Origin: Pseudomonadota bacterium
GTDB taxonomy: Bacteria; Desulfobacterota; Desulfovibrionia; Desulfovibrionales; Desulfovibrionaceae
DNA length: 64,000 nt
Reading direction: 5' to 3'
Assembly (NCBI GenBank): GCA_023419375.1
Contig: JAEZYD010000048.1
Location: 1 to 64,000 of the forward strand
The notes under the pieces were generated by a model. It searched no databases. It was not told the origin of the DNA and was given only the letters and a program-made list of their open reading frames with translations. Made by a program: the position numbers and the translations under genes. Positions within the stretch are counted from its first letter, which is position 1. Each line of letters opens with the position of its first letter. Of the stretch, positions 26,798-35,188 are shown piece after piece.

Positions 26798-27696
26798 TGC
26801 GACCACATATCGTAAAAATTAAAGAACTGGTACGGGTGCCGCTCCACAACGGTTTCCAGAGCTGCGGCAAACTGTTGCGCATACGGCTGAAAAACAGAAA
26901 CATCGCGGCGCGGCAAACCAGCGGGAACCGCCAGCCGCTCCGCCATAAAAACTCTGGTGACGCCTTTTTCACGCACTGTGAAAAGCATGAGCAGTTCCGC
27001 CCCCGTGATGGAGGCAAGCGCGTAGGCGCTGGCAGGGATGCGGATGCTCCCCCCCATGAAATCCACCTCAACGCCCTGCCCGGACTGCCTTGTGCCGTGC
27101 AGCCTGTCGCCCATAAGGCAGACAACTTCACCGCGCCGCAGCGCTGCGGCGGCTTCTACCATTGAACCCACAGGGTCCGCAGAATCAATGACCTTGAACG
27201 GCCTGCCCCTGCCGTGCTGGAAGTAGTGTTTGCCCTGATCCTCAGGATTGTGCAACTGCACCACGTTCACCGGGCGGTCAAACTGCTCAAGCCCCGCAAT
27301 GCCCACCTGCCACGCGCCAATGTGGGCGGTCAGCACAATGCAGCCATGCGGGTTGGCTCCTGCCTCGGCAAATCGCTGCCGCACCTGCTGGTCAGTTTCG
27401 CAAAAAGGAAACCGCCCGGTGACCCCGGCAATCATCCTGTCCAGCAGCACCTGCCCGAAATTCAGATACAGGCGGTAGGCATGCGCAAACCTGCCCAAAG
27501 CTCCGGCGCGGGGGAAGCGGCGGTCAATATAGGCCGCGCAGCGCTGGCGCACATGGGGCAGCATGGCATAATACAATACAACAAAGGCCAGCACCATTCG
27601 CGTTGCAAAGACCATCCGGCAGCGCACGAGAACCTCAAAAAAACCGTATTGAAGCCGGGAGCCAAGTACGGCGGTTATGGGGCGTTTAGTCTGCAA
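26794..27696 (-). CDS. LpxL-like lysophospholipid/lipid A-type acyltransferase
   Basis: The 300-residue membrane-associated protein resembles the lauroyl acyltransferase family. It has an N-terminal hydrophobic helix ('MVLAFVVLYYAMLPHVRQRCAAY'), the active-site region 'IVLTAHIGAWQVG' (HxxxWQ in place of the usual HxxNWE/HX4D/E), and 'MGDRLHG' and 'FMGGSIRIPA' family blocks. Such enzymes could transfer the finished polyene acyl chain to a lipid or sugar acceptor. The start is placed at TTG 27696, which has GGGAG five bases upstream and a short overlap with the preceding gene; the frame is open to 27750. Confidence 0.75.
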   Translation of the reverse strand: MQTKRPITAVLGSRLQYGFFEVLVRCRMVFATRMVLAFVVLYYAMLPHVRQRCAAYIDRRFPRAGALGRFAHAYRLYLNFGQVLLDRMIAGVTGRFPFCETDQQVRQRFAEAGANPHGCIVLTAHIGAWQVGIAGLEQFDRPVNVVQLHNPEDQGKHYFQHGRGRPFKVIDSADPVGSMVEAAAALRRGEVVCLMGDRLHGTRQSGQGVEVDFMGGSIRIPASAYALASITGAELLMLFTVREKGVTRVFMAERLAVPAGLPRRDVSVFQPYAQQFAAALETVVERHPYQFFNFYDMWSQ

Positions 27697-28894
27697 GGTC
27701 GCTCCCTTTGCCGCCCCCTTGCGGCATGGATACCATGCCTCGCGCCGCAAGATAGGCCAGCGCGCCCACTAAGGCCCCTGCAAGCAGGCCCAGTACAGGG
27801 GCAAGAGCAAGCGCGCCCGCAAACCAGTCGAGTATGCGCTGGGGAGCTTCATAACCGAGGGTCTGCACAGAAAATTCCGTCAACCAACTGCCCCTGCGCA
27901 GCCTGTAGCCAAGCAAAACGCCAAGGCCCGGCACAAATGGGGGCCACGTGAGCGGGATCATGGCCAGCGCGCAGAGCCTGTTCAACCGCAGCCAGCCAAT
28001 GCACAGCAAAAGCAGAATGCTCTGCAAGCCCGGCAAAGGCAGTGTGGAAACAGCTATGGCAACAGCGGCGGAACGCCCCAACTGCCACGGCGTGGCCCTG
28101 TCTGCAAGCAGGCGGCGCAAGGAATCCATGGGGTGCAACAAGGATATGCGGCCCTGCTCGTCCACGCTGTGCTGCCGAAAAGGCACGGGAACCAGCGCGC
28201 GGATAGTCAGCCGCGTATTCAGCAGAGAAATGCGCACATTGTCCTTGAGCACCTTGAAATGCGAAACGCGCTCTTCCCTCGGCGGATAATACACCCGAAT
28301 GTCAATTTCGCGCACGTCAAATCCGGCCCAGGCTGCGCGCACCAGCACTTCAATCTCAAAGGCGTAGCCCGGTTCCGAGAATTTCAGGCAGTCCAGCACG
28401 CGCAAGGGATAAGCGCGAAAGCCGCTCTGCATGTCGCGCACCCGTTCCCCTGTCTGCACGCGCATCCAGAAGGCGGAAAACGCCCTGCCAAAACGGGACG
28501 AGCCCGGCACGTGCGGCACTTTGAAATCACGGCAACCCACAATAATTGCGCCGGGGTGCTGCGCAATGGCCTGCAAAAAAAGGGGGATATCCTCCGGGTA
28601 GTGCTGCCCGTCGGCATCCAGCGTTATCATGTGCGTTGCGCCAAGCCGTGCGGCCTCTACCGCGCCAGCCAGCAGGGCCGCGCCCTTGCCGCCGTTGCGG
28701 GGCAGGCGCACAAGCGTGATGGGCAGGCCTTCCAGACCATCAGCACTGCCGTCTGTGGAGCCGTCGTCCACCACAATGACCGTGCTGCAGTGGTTCAGGG
28801 CCCGCTCCACCACATGGCGCAGGCCTTCACGGTGGTTGTACACCGGAATGACCACGGCGATTACTGGCGGCATACGACCTTGCCCTGACGCCAC
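27686..28894 (-). CDS. Glycosyltransferase family 2 with C-terminal DUF2062
   Basis: This 402-residue protein has an N-terminal GT-A domain with 'VVIPVYNHREGL', 'IVVDDGSTDGSADG' and the metal-binding 'TLDADGQH' (residues about 12-100), and a C-terminal membrane part (about 270-390) matching the DUF2062 pattern 'GLQSILLLLCIGWLRLNRLCA...TWPPFVPGLGVLLGYRL'. It would glycosylate the head group or a lipid carrier at the inner membrane. GT2 genes are a standard component of aryl polyene loci. The next ATG in frame is seven codons in (28873). It overlaps its upstream neighbour, the thioesterase gene. Confidence 0.85.
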   Translation of the reverse strand: MASGQGRMPPVIAVVIPVYNHREGLRHVVERALNHCSTVIVVDDGSTDGSADGLEGLPITLVRLPRNGGKGAALLAGAVEAARLGATHMITLDADGQHYPEDIPLFLQAIAQHPGAIIVGCRDFKVPHVPGSSRFGRAFSAFWMRVQTGERVRDMQSGFRAYPLRVLDCLKFSEPGYAFEIEVLVRAAWAGFDVREIDIRVYYPPREERVSHFKVLKDNVRISLLNTRLTIRALVPVPFRQHSVDEQGRISLLHPMDSLRRLLADRATPWQLGRSAAVAIAVSTLPLPGLQSILLLLCIGWLRLNRLCALAMIPLTWPPFVPGLGVLLGYRLRRGSWLTEFSVQTLGYEAPQRILDWFAGALALAPVLGLLAGALVGALAYLAARGMVSMPQGGGKGSDLAD

Positions 28895-29343
28895 TGGGCG
28901 CAGAATTCACGGTAAAAGGCCGGCGGCTCCATGAGCAGCTTGCCGTCCAGATCAAGCATGAGCTGGGTTGTGCTGGCGGTGGTTGTCACAAGGCCTGCCG
29001 CGTCTTCTATGCGGTATTCAAAATCCAGCACTGCGGCCTCATTCCAGAACAGCTCCGCATGGATGGTGTATGTCTGGCCGTAGAGCAGCGGGTGGTGAAA
29101 ATCCAGATGAAAGAGCTTGAGCGGCACCACAACGCCATTATCACGAAAATCCAGATAACTCAGACCATAGGCGCGGCCCATGGCCTCCCGGCCATCCTCA
29201 AGCCAGCTGGCGTAGCGGCCATGCCACATGAAGCGCACGGCATCCACCTCTTCAAAGCGCACCGTACGCTGGACGCTGACGCAGAGAGAAGGCACCTCCG
29301 GCGCGCAACGGCGGCGAGGACGTGAAGCGCGGTGCAGGCTCAT
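28861..29343 (-). CDS. Acyl-ACP/CoA thioesterase (4-hydroxybenzoyl-CoA thioesterase fold)
   Basis: This 160-residue hotdog protein has 'VRFEEVDAVRFMWHGRYASWLEDGREA' (the Asp/His region of the 4HBT family, about residues 27-55) and 'VPLKLFHLDFHHPLLYGQTY'. In aryl polyene loci such a thioesterase (ApeK-type) releases or edits chains. It overlaps the following glycosyltransferase and is overlapped by the dehydratase stop (ATGA-type, 29340-29343). Confidence 0.83.
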   Translation of the reverse strand: MSLHRASRPRRRCAPEVPSLCVSVQRTVRFEEVDAVRFMWHGRYASWLEDGREAMGRAYGLSYLDFRDNGVVVPLKLFHLDFHHPLLYGQTYTIHAELFWNEAAVLDFEYRIEDAAGLVTTTASTTQLMLDLDGKLLMEPPAFYREFCAQWRQGKVVCRQ

Positions 29344-29705
29344 AGGGCGGCAACCTCCACCTGAATGCGGGCTGCCAGTGTTTCACCGCTTTGCAAGGTG
29401 CATTCCCAGCGTCCTTCACGCCGCCCCTTGCTCAGGGTCAGCAAAATATCCACATCCGGCCCAAGCGGCGCAAGAAATTTTGCCTGCGGCACACAGGCCA
29501 GGTCAGCGGATTGCCCCATTGCTTCAAGTGCAACCTGAACCATGAGCACCTGCACCACAGCGGGCAACACTGGATGCCCCGGAAAATGCCCGGCAAACAC
29601 CGCACTGTCTGCCGCAAAACAAAAGCTTTGCCGCCACGCGCCCTGATCGGGCAGATATTCCAACTGGCTGGCCGCTTGCAGTACGGCACGACGCATCACG
29701 CTCAT
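29340..29705 (-). CDS. Hotdog 3-hydroxyacyl-ACP dehydratase (ApeI-type)
   Basis: This 121-residue protein is related to FabZ/FabA-like dehydratases. The helix-start motif 'FAGHFPGHPVLPAVVQV' (about residues 39-55) contains the catalytic His of the family. It dehydrates the 3-hydroxy intermediate so that the next double bond forms. Its short length fits the ApeI group. Translational coupling is indicated by overlaps on both sides. Confidence 0.83.
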   Translation of the reverse strand: MSVMRRAVLQAASQLEYLPDQGAWRQSFCFAADSAVFAGHFPGHPVLPAVVQVLMVQVALEAMGQSADLACVPQAKFLAPLGPDVDILLTLSKGRREGRWECTLQSGETLAARIQVEVAAL

Positions 29706-30253
29706 AAATGCGAAATCTCCACAAAATACATATCCATGGTCATTCCATCCTGCTCACTGTACACGCCATTCAAGCCGTCCGCTGTCGGGCTGAACCGAGC
29801 CTTCCAGCCTTTACCCTCAAGGTTCGGCTGCACAGCATCCTGACCAAGAGCAGGCAATATTCTGTATACGGCCACACCAGTACGGAACAACAGGCTGGCG
29901 GCCTCCCTGCCCATGCCCTCCGCCGGGGTGCATTGCATTTTTATCGGCTGCGCGCCTGCTGCGCCCTTTGCTCCACTGTCTGACGGAACATCCGGGCTGT
30001 ACGTGCATACGCCCAGAGTTCTGCCGTGCGGGAGGATAAGGGCCATGCTCCCGCCCGCTTCAGTCATTTGCACTTCGCCCTGCACAGGCGCGTTCTGCCC
30101 GGCAATGGTCAGCCGCGCGCCAAACTGCGCCACCAGCGAACCGCTCTGCTGGTTTGCCTGAAGTGGCGGCAACTGCACCGTGCGCTTTTGCGCGCCGCAA
30201 GCGGCAACAAGCCCCAAAATCAGCAGCAATCCTGCGCATCGTAGGGCCATCAT
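29702..30253 (-). CDS. Lipoprotein (DUF3261-like) of the aryl polyene locus
   Basis: The 183-residue protein begins with a lipoprotein signal 'LLLILGLVAACG', with the lipobox Cys near residue 19. The rest is a secreted beta-rich domain ('GARLTIAGQNAPVQGEVQMTEAG') compatible with the DUF3261 lipoproteins that accompany aryl polyene loci. The start at 30253 overlaps the exporter stop (ATGA); the longer open frame to 30328 is not needed. It may deliver or anchor the product at the outer membrane with the LolA-like protein. Confidence 0.8.
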   Translation of the reverse strand: MMALRCAGLLLILGLVAACGAQKRTVQLPPLQANQQSGSLVAQFGARLTIAGQNAPVQGEVQMTEAGGSMALILPHGRTLGVCTYSPDVPSDSGAKGAAGAQPIKMQCTPAEGMGREAASLLFRTGVAVYRILPALGQDAVQPNLEGKGWKARFSPTADGLNGVYSEQDGMTMDMYFVEISHL

Positions 30254-32604
30254 GCCTGTTTTCCTTGCACCTGGCAGAGTCTGGGCAAAAACCACAAGGC
30301 CACGGGAACCTCCACAATCAAACCCCAAAAAATTACTTCACCCATAGCTTTAAGGGCCGGGTGTTGCGCAAGGGCCAACAGCCCCATGCCCGTGAATGTG
30401 GTGAGCGAAGACACAACAACGGCCCGCTCCACACCCATTTTCACCCCGCTGACAAGGTCATGCGTGACCACTATGCCGTGGTCTGCCGCAAGGCCCAGCA
30501 CCAGCGGCATCGCCGCCATGCCCGCCAATGTCAGGGGGTGGCTGGTGATGGACATCCACGCAAGTATACAAGCAACGGAACATAACGGTGGCAAAGATGC
30601 AAGCAAGGTTCGCCGTGCATCGCGAAAGTATAAAAACAGAAGCGCCAGGCAGGCCATCCAGGCCAGGGGCACATGCCGTTTTTCCATATCAAGCTGCTGC
30701 AAAAGCGTTGTTTCAAGCTCACCGGGGGCCAGCGCCATTGTCTGCGCGGCGAGGGCAGGTTCCAGACGGCTCACATCCGCCTTTTTGCTGGTAAAGAGCA
30801 AAAGCCGAGCCGTATGGTCATCAGCTTGCGGCGCATGCAAAAACACGTCTACCATTTCGCCCAGACCTGCGGCGCGCAGCACTGCCGGATCAAAGTCCGC
30901 CACCGGGCGTTCAAGCAGACGCGCAAAGGGGGCAAAGGCTTCTGCGGTGAATCCGTAATGCAGCGCGGCAGAGGCCAAAAGCGCCTGAACACGCGGCCCT
31001 TCAGCTTTTGCAAAGGCTTCCCACCGTTGCACGTTGGCCTGCGCCTGCTCTGGCGAAGGCCACACATCGGTAAGGGTACCGATCTTGTTTTCCGATTCCA
31101 GAACGCGCAGGGCCTGCGCTACGGCGCGGCCATTGGCAAGGGCTGCGTCCGTTGTCGGGCCTTCAACCACGAGGATGTTGCTGTCACGCGATCCCCAAAT
31201 GGCCTTGAGCTTCTCGCCGTCCTGCTGCAATTGCGCCATATCCGCCCCCATGGTGCGGGGCGAAACATCCACGCGCACAATGGAAAACAAGGCGTAGCAC
31301 AGCAGCAACAATCCAAAAACACTGGCAAAAACACGTAGGGGCACTGGCTGACGCGGCGCTGTATTTTCTTTGCGCACAGGCAGAGGCGGCGTATTGAACC
31401 AGGGGCATACGGGGAGCACAACAACGGCCAGCGCAAAACCCGCGCTCAAGGTCAGCAGGGCAAACAGGGCCAGCTGGCGTACGGCAGGGATGCCCGAAAG
31501 CAGCAATACAGCAAATCCGGAAGCATTGACCAGATACCCCTGAAACAGTGGTGGCGTAATATGCTCCAGCACACTTTCTGCTGATTCACCGCTGCGCAGG
31601 GCAAAATGCATATGCACGGCGTAGTCTTCCGCCACGCCAAGTACGGAAGCGCCAAAACCCAGGGCCAACCCGGAGAGTGCGGGCGTGAGCAGGGTCATGC
31701 CGCCAAGGGCAAAACTGGCGGCAAACGCAGGCACCAGCATAAGCCACAGGGCACCTCGTGAACGCACCAGCAAGGCGTAGACCAGCACAAATCCCAGCAT
31801 GGAAAAAAAGACGATATTGGTCACGTCGCGCTGGATAACCTGCGCATTGACGGCGCTGTGCCTGTGCCCGCCCACCACAAGACCCTGCATGTCCGGCGCA
31901 AGGTGTTTCTGCATGGAAGCATGGATGGCGTCCATCAACTGAGCAGCGGCGCTGACATCGTGCAGGGAATGGGCTGGTCGCAGCACCAGCAACAGGTGTT
32001 TGCCGTCTGCGCTCACAGGATAGCCCAGCACAGGATCGGGCATGGCCCCGGCATGCTCTGCCGGCAGGCGCGAAAGCACAAACCGGCGCAAACCCAGTGG
32101 ATCGGCCCGCAGCCAGTCCTGCGCAGGGCCAGCGGCAAGGAGGCTGTTCAGATTGTCATGAGCCGAGCGCACGGCGGCATCAATCTGCGGGGCATCAGCT
32201 GCCTGTTGCAGTTGGCCCAACGTGGCATCATCCATAAAATACGGCAGCAGGGCCATGAGCGCCTGGGCATCGGGCATGCCCACGGCCCCCACCCTTTCGG
32301 CCATATCCCGCGGCAGATCGCCCACGATGGCATCGGCGGCGCTTGCAAGCGCATACTTTCCGCCATGACGCTCCGTGGAAAGATCAATAAACAGCAGGCC
32401 AGAAGCCGGGGAAACATCCAGGGCTTTGGCCATGCGGCGCACTTGCGGCGCATCGTCGGGAAAAAAGGCCAAGCTGCTGGAATCTGGCTGTATCCGGGCT
32501 GCCAGCAAGGCAAAAACCGCCCAGCAAACAAGAACCAGGCTGAACCCCAGAATCTTGTGAGAGCGTATCCAGCAATGAAGCCTGACAATGAAAGGCTTGC
32601 CCAT
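30250..32604 (-). CDS. RND/MMPL-family exporter
   Basis: The 784-residue protein has two repeats of a transmembrane helix followed by a large periplasmic domain and a bundle of five helices (12 predicted helices in total). The first helix is at about residues 15-35; the membrane bundles are about 230-380 and 610-770. Motifs 'LALGFGASVLGVAEDYAVHM' and 'PLVLGLAADHGIVVTHDL' in helix 4 of each bundle carry the proton-relay Asp residues of MMPL/HpnN transporters. It probably extracts the lipid-linked polyene from the inner membrane. The ATG at 32604 is used; the frame extends to 32721 into the LolA-like gene. Confidence 0.87.
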   Translation of the reverse strand: MGKPFIVRLHCWIRSHKILGFSLVLVCWAVFALLAARIQPDSSSLAFFPDDAPQVRRMAKALDVSPASGLLFIDLSTERHGGKYALASAADAIVGDLPRDMAERVGAVGMPDAQALMALLPYFMDDATLGQLQQAADAPQIDAAVRSAHDNLNSLLAAGPAQDWLRADPLGLRRFVLSRLPAEHAGAMPDPVLGYPVSADGKHLLLVLRPAHSLHDVSAAAQLMDAIHASMQKHLAPDMQGLVVGGHRHSAVNAQVIQRDVTNIVFFSMLGFVLVYALLVRSRGALWLMLVPAFAASFALGGMTLLTPALSGLALGFGASVLGVAEDYAVHMHFALRSGESAESVLEHITPPLFQGYLVNASGFAVLLLSGIPAVRQLALFALLTLSAGFALAVVVLPVCPWFNTPPLPVRKENTAPRQPVPLRVFASVFGLLLLCYALFSIVRVDVSPRTMGADMAQLQQDGEKLKAIWGSRDSNILVVEGPTTDAALANGRAVAQALRVLESENKIGTLTDVWPSPEQAQANVQRWEAFAKAEGPRVQALLASAALHYGFTAEAFAPFARLLERPVADFDPAVLRAAGLGEMVDVFLHAPQADDHTARLLLFTSKKADVSRLEPALAAQTMALAPGELETTLLQQLDMEKRHVPLAWMACLALLFLYFRDARRTLLASLPPLCSVACILAWMSITSHPLTLAGMAAMPLVLGLAADHGIVVTHDLVSGVKMGVERAVVVSSLTTFTGMGLLALAQHPALKAMGEVIFWGLIVEVPVALWFLPRLCQVQGKQA

Positions 32605-32608
32605 AGAC

Positions 32609-33334
32609 CTACTGACCACCGCTCCCCGCTGCCTCAAGCACGGCGCAGGGCGCTGGCAAGGCCTCGTTGACCCGAGTTTGGTTAAAGGCAATACGCACCG
32701 TATCGCCATTACGTTCCGCAAAGGTCAACTGGCGTACACTCTTGAGATCATCGGCGAATGTTACTTCAAGCCTTGCAAAAAAAGACTGCCGGAGGGGATA
32801 CAGCTGTAGCATGGGTTTGTCGGCCTGCGGGCGCTCAAGCCTGTAGGTGGCGCGCAGGGCCGCAGGATCAATGCTGATCCAGTCCAGAATATTGCGGATT
32901 ATCGCTGTAATAACTGTGGATTCCCGCTCATTGGCGGGGCGTGTTGCTTCCGGTGAGCCTTCCCACAATGCCCCCCTTCCATTCTTGTAAATAAAGCCAG
33001 AGGCAAGAGGACGGGTGTACGCCCAAAGCAGGCTGTCGGCGGTTTCAAATCCGTTGTCGTCCTTGCTGGCTGCACGCCCATGGGCATTGCCTTCATGTTT
33101 GCCCCGGCGCAGGCAAAAATATCCTTGCGAGGTCATGGGGCGGGCCAGTACGGCCATGGATTTCTCCTGCACAAAATCAGCGCTCAAGCTGGCAATGCCG
33201 GCGCTTTGCTGCGCGGCAGCATCAAGCAGAGCCTCGGCGCTTGCAAGCGGCTGCTCCTGCGCAAATGCAAAAGTGGGCAGCACGGTAAAAGCCATAATAC
33301 CTGCCAAGAGCAGCAGGCCCGCAGATGAACGCAT
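32609..33334 (-). CDS. LolA-like outer-membrane lipoprotein carrier protein
   Basis: The 241-residue protein has a Sec signal peptide (cleavage near AFA|QE, residue 25) and the LolA fold pattern 'IASLSADFVQEKSMAVLARPMTSQGYFCLRRG' followed by a 'LLWAYTRPLASGFIYKNGRG' strand. LolA-like proteins shuttle hydrophobic lipids across the periplasm. It precedes the exporter by 4 bp and is a standard gene in aryl polyene loci. Confidence 0.85.
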   Translation of the reverse strand: MRSSAGLLLLAGIMAFTVLPTFAFAQEQPLASAEALLDAAAQQSAGIASLSADFVQEKSMAVLARPMTSQGYFCLRRGKHEGNAHGRAASKDDNGFETADSLLWAYTRPLASGFIYKNGRGALWEGSPEATRPANERESTVITAIIRNILDWISIDPAALRATYRLERPQADKPMLQLYPLRQSFFARLEVTFADDLKSVRQLTFAERNGDTVRIAFNQTRVNEALPAPCAVLEAAGSGGQ

Positions 33335-33783
33335 CAGGCCGTTTCCTCCGGCATAAATATCTTGAACTGCCCGGTGGCCAACAGTTGCCCCTCGGCATGC
33401 ACCTCGCCGTCAACCACCGCAATTTCGCCAAGTCTGGCTGAGACGCGCACCAAGACGTCCAGGCTCTGCCCCACATGCGCATCGGCATGCACGGTCACAT
33501 CGCGCAGGGCCGCAAGGTAGCCCCAACCCGCGCAACTACCACCATCTGCAAGCAGGCTGGCCCCGGCCCCGGCGGCAAAACACTGGGCCATGATTTCCGC
33601 ATAGGCCACGCGCTCAAGTTTGCCGTCGGGCCGCAGAAAGGGATTATCTTCCCGCACTGCCGCCGTTGCCCGGGCTTCTTCCGAGCTAAAGCTTTCAAGC
33701 CCGCTCAGAAGAAGCATGGGGGCACGGTGCGGCACAAAGGCCGTAACAGGGTGCTGCGAATCAGTATTCACTGCTCGCCACAT
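33334..33783 (-). CDS. Second hotdog dehydratase (ApeP-type)
   Basis: The 149-residue protein starts 'MWRAVNTDSQHPVTAFVPHRAPMLLLSGL', in which 'VPHRAPMLLL' is the pattern of the ApeP-like 3-hydroxyacyl-ACP dehydratases. 'YAEIMAQCFAA' (about residue 61) is the helix of the hotdog. It probably forms a heteromer with the ApeI-type protein. The ATG at 33783 lies in the overlap with the preceding lipoprotein gene. The open frame extends upstream to 34137 in non-coding-like Pro/Thr-rich sequence, which is rejected. Confidence 0.8.
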   Translation of the reverse strand: MWRAVNTDSQHPVTAFVPHRAPMLLLSGLESFSSEEARATAAVREDNPFLRPDGKLERVAYAEIMAQCFAAGAGASLLADGGSCAGWGYLAALRDVTVHADAHVGQSLDVLVRVSARLGEIAVVDGEVHAEGQLLATGQFKIFMPEETA

Positions 33784-34177
33784 TCCGGCGGATGCTCTGG
33801 TCAAGAATGCCCACCCACTTGTTGTAATTGGGGTGGATAGAGGCTGTGCCGTTGCTTTTGGCCTTGTATTCCATGTTGGTGCTGGCCTTGTAGTTGATGC
33901 TGTAATGTGTGGCCGTATAGGGGATGGAAACCACCACGGTGTGCTTGTTGCGCACCATGATTGTGGCTTCAATGGTGTTGGGGGCAGATTCAGAAACACG
34001 CCAGCCAGCATCAGCGCAGCCTTTGACAATGGAGTCGTGCATCTTTTTTTCAGAAATATTCTTGCTGGCTTCAGCAGCGGGGAAATCATAGGCATAGGTG
34101 CCCACAGGCTGGGAAAAACGGCAGCCAATGGCCGCAAGAGTCATCACCAGTACGGTAAGCAAAAAATATTTTTTCAT
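33761..34177 (-). CDS. Small lipoprotein of unknown family
   Basis: This 138-residue protein has a lipoprotein signal ('LLTVLVMTLAAIGCRF', lipobox Cys near residue 19) and a short periplasmic domain with 'GVTTYAYDFPAA'-like and 'VVVSIPYTATHYSINYKAS' segments that read like a beta-rich fold. No family is recognised. It sits between the PlsC-like and dehydratase genes of the aryl polyene locus. A good AGGAG precedes the ATG at 34177. Confidence 0.75.
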   Translation of the reverse strand: MKKYFLLTVLVMTLAAIGCRFSQPVGTYAYDFPAAEASKNISEKKMHDSIVKGCADAGWRVSESAPNTIEATIMVRNKHTVVVSIPYTATHYSINYKASTNMEYKAKSNGTASIHPNYNKWVGILDQSIRRNVASSEY

Positions 34178-34182
34178 TACAG

Positions 34183-34914
34183 TTACTCTCCTGTCGCACA
34201 CGTTAGATGTTTTACATAAAGATTTCTGACATGCCGCATCATGGCGCGATGCGGTAAAAGTTCTCCGGCAAAGGCCTGCGGCCATACCGGATCAAGAAAC
34301 TCCATATGGATGGTAGCGGGATGAAAGCCCTTGGCGCCAGGAGGAAACACCTGGAAGCTGTTGTGGACAAGCAAGGGAAGCACAGGGCGACCAGCCTTGA
34401 CAGCAACGTGGAAAGCACCAGCCCTGAACTTGCCCAGAGCACCAGTGCGGGTACGGCTGCCCTCGGGAAAAATCACCAGAGTAACTCCGTCACGCAGGCG
34501 CTCAAGGCACAAAGCCTCGACCTGTTCTGCGGACAGGCTCTCCGCATCAATATATTCCGCGCTACGCATGGTGGGCGCAAAGAAAAAAAGCAGCCGGAAG
34601 GGCCAGCTTTTGGTTATCAGGCACACATTGGCCTGATCCTGCGCCGCAAGCAGGTAAATATCCAAAAAAGACTGATGGTTGCACACAACAACCGCCCCAG
34701 GATACTTCACTGCCATATGTGCGTTGCGAATGCGCACCGGCAGCCAGGGCTGCAAAAAAAACAGCGTAGAGCGGCCATAAAGCCAGATGTATCGTCGATT
34801 GACCGCGCACATGGCACCGGGAAACACCGTGTGCAACGCGGCAATGCACAGTGTTAAAGGCAAAATAACAAGTGTCCAGCAAACAAAAATTGCACTTATG
34901 GCAATGTTTGACAC
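34183..34914 (-). CDS. PlsC-type 1-acyl-glycerol-3-phosphate acyltransferase homologue
   Basis: This 243-residue membrane enzyme contains the HX4D motif in 'CNHQSFLDIYLL' and the 'FPEGSRTRTGALGKFRAGAF' block, which together define the PlsC family, with an N-terminal membrane anchor. It may attach fatty or polyene acyl groups to glycerol or sugar phosphate. The GTG at 34914 is chosen because a natural-looking hydrophobic N-terminus begins there; ATG at 34947 is an alternative. It follows the acyl carrier protein gene. Confidence 0.82.
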   Translation of the reverse strand: MSNIAISAIFVCWTLVILPLTLCIAALHTVFPGAMCAVNRRYIWLYGRSTLFFLQPWLPVRIRNAHMAVKYPGAVVVCNHQSFLDIYLLAAQDQANVCLITKSWPFRLLFFFAPTMRSAEYIDAESLSAEQVEALCLERLRDGVTLVIFPEGSRTRTGALGKFRAGAFHVAVKAGRPVLPLLVHNSFQVFPPGAKGFHPATIHMEFLDPVWPQAFAGELLPHRAMMRHVRNLYVKHLTCATGE

Positions 34915-34918
34915 AATA

Positions 34919-35188
34919 TTACTGTTCCGCCTTGACGGTTCCTTCATCGCGCAAGGCCTCGATGAATGCATAAATGTCCCCGAGTGTCTGAATTTTTACA
35001 AGGGACTCTTTGTTTTGCAATTTGAAGTTGAAGGCCTTTTCCAGCACAATGACCATATCCACGATATCAAGGCTATCAAGCCCGAGGTCTTCCTTGATAT
35101 GTGCTGTTGGAACAAGCTGATCCGGGGACAATTCAAATTCTTCACTCAAGGCCGCGTCAATCGTCTTTTTAATTTTATTATCGCTCAT
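34919..35188 (-). CDS. Acyl carrier protein (first ACP of the locus)
   Basis: The 89-residue protein has the classical phosphopantetheine site 'LGLDSLDIVDMV' and AcpP-like helices. With the second carrier protein at 26.5 kb it forms the two-ACP set (ApeE/ApeF) of aryl polyene synthases. Its start overlaps the stop of the preceding ketosynthase. Confidence 0.88.
   Translation of the reverse strand: MSDNKIKKTIDAALSEEFELSPDQLVPTAHIKEDLGLDSLDIVDMVIVLEKAFNFKLQNKESLVKIQTLGDIYAFIEALRDEGTVKAEQ

Noticed and set aside
33784..34137. N-terminal extension of the second dehydratase
   Set aside because: Pro/Thr-rich shadow of the overlapping lipoprotein; the hotdog protein begins at 33783.
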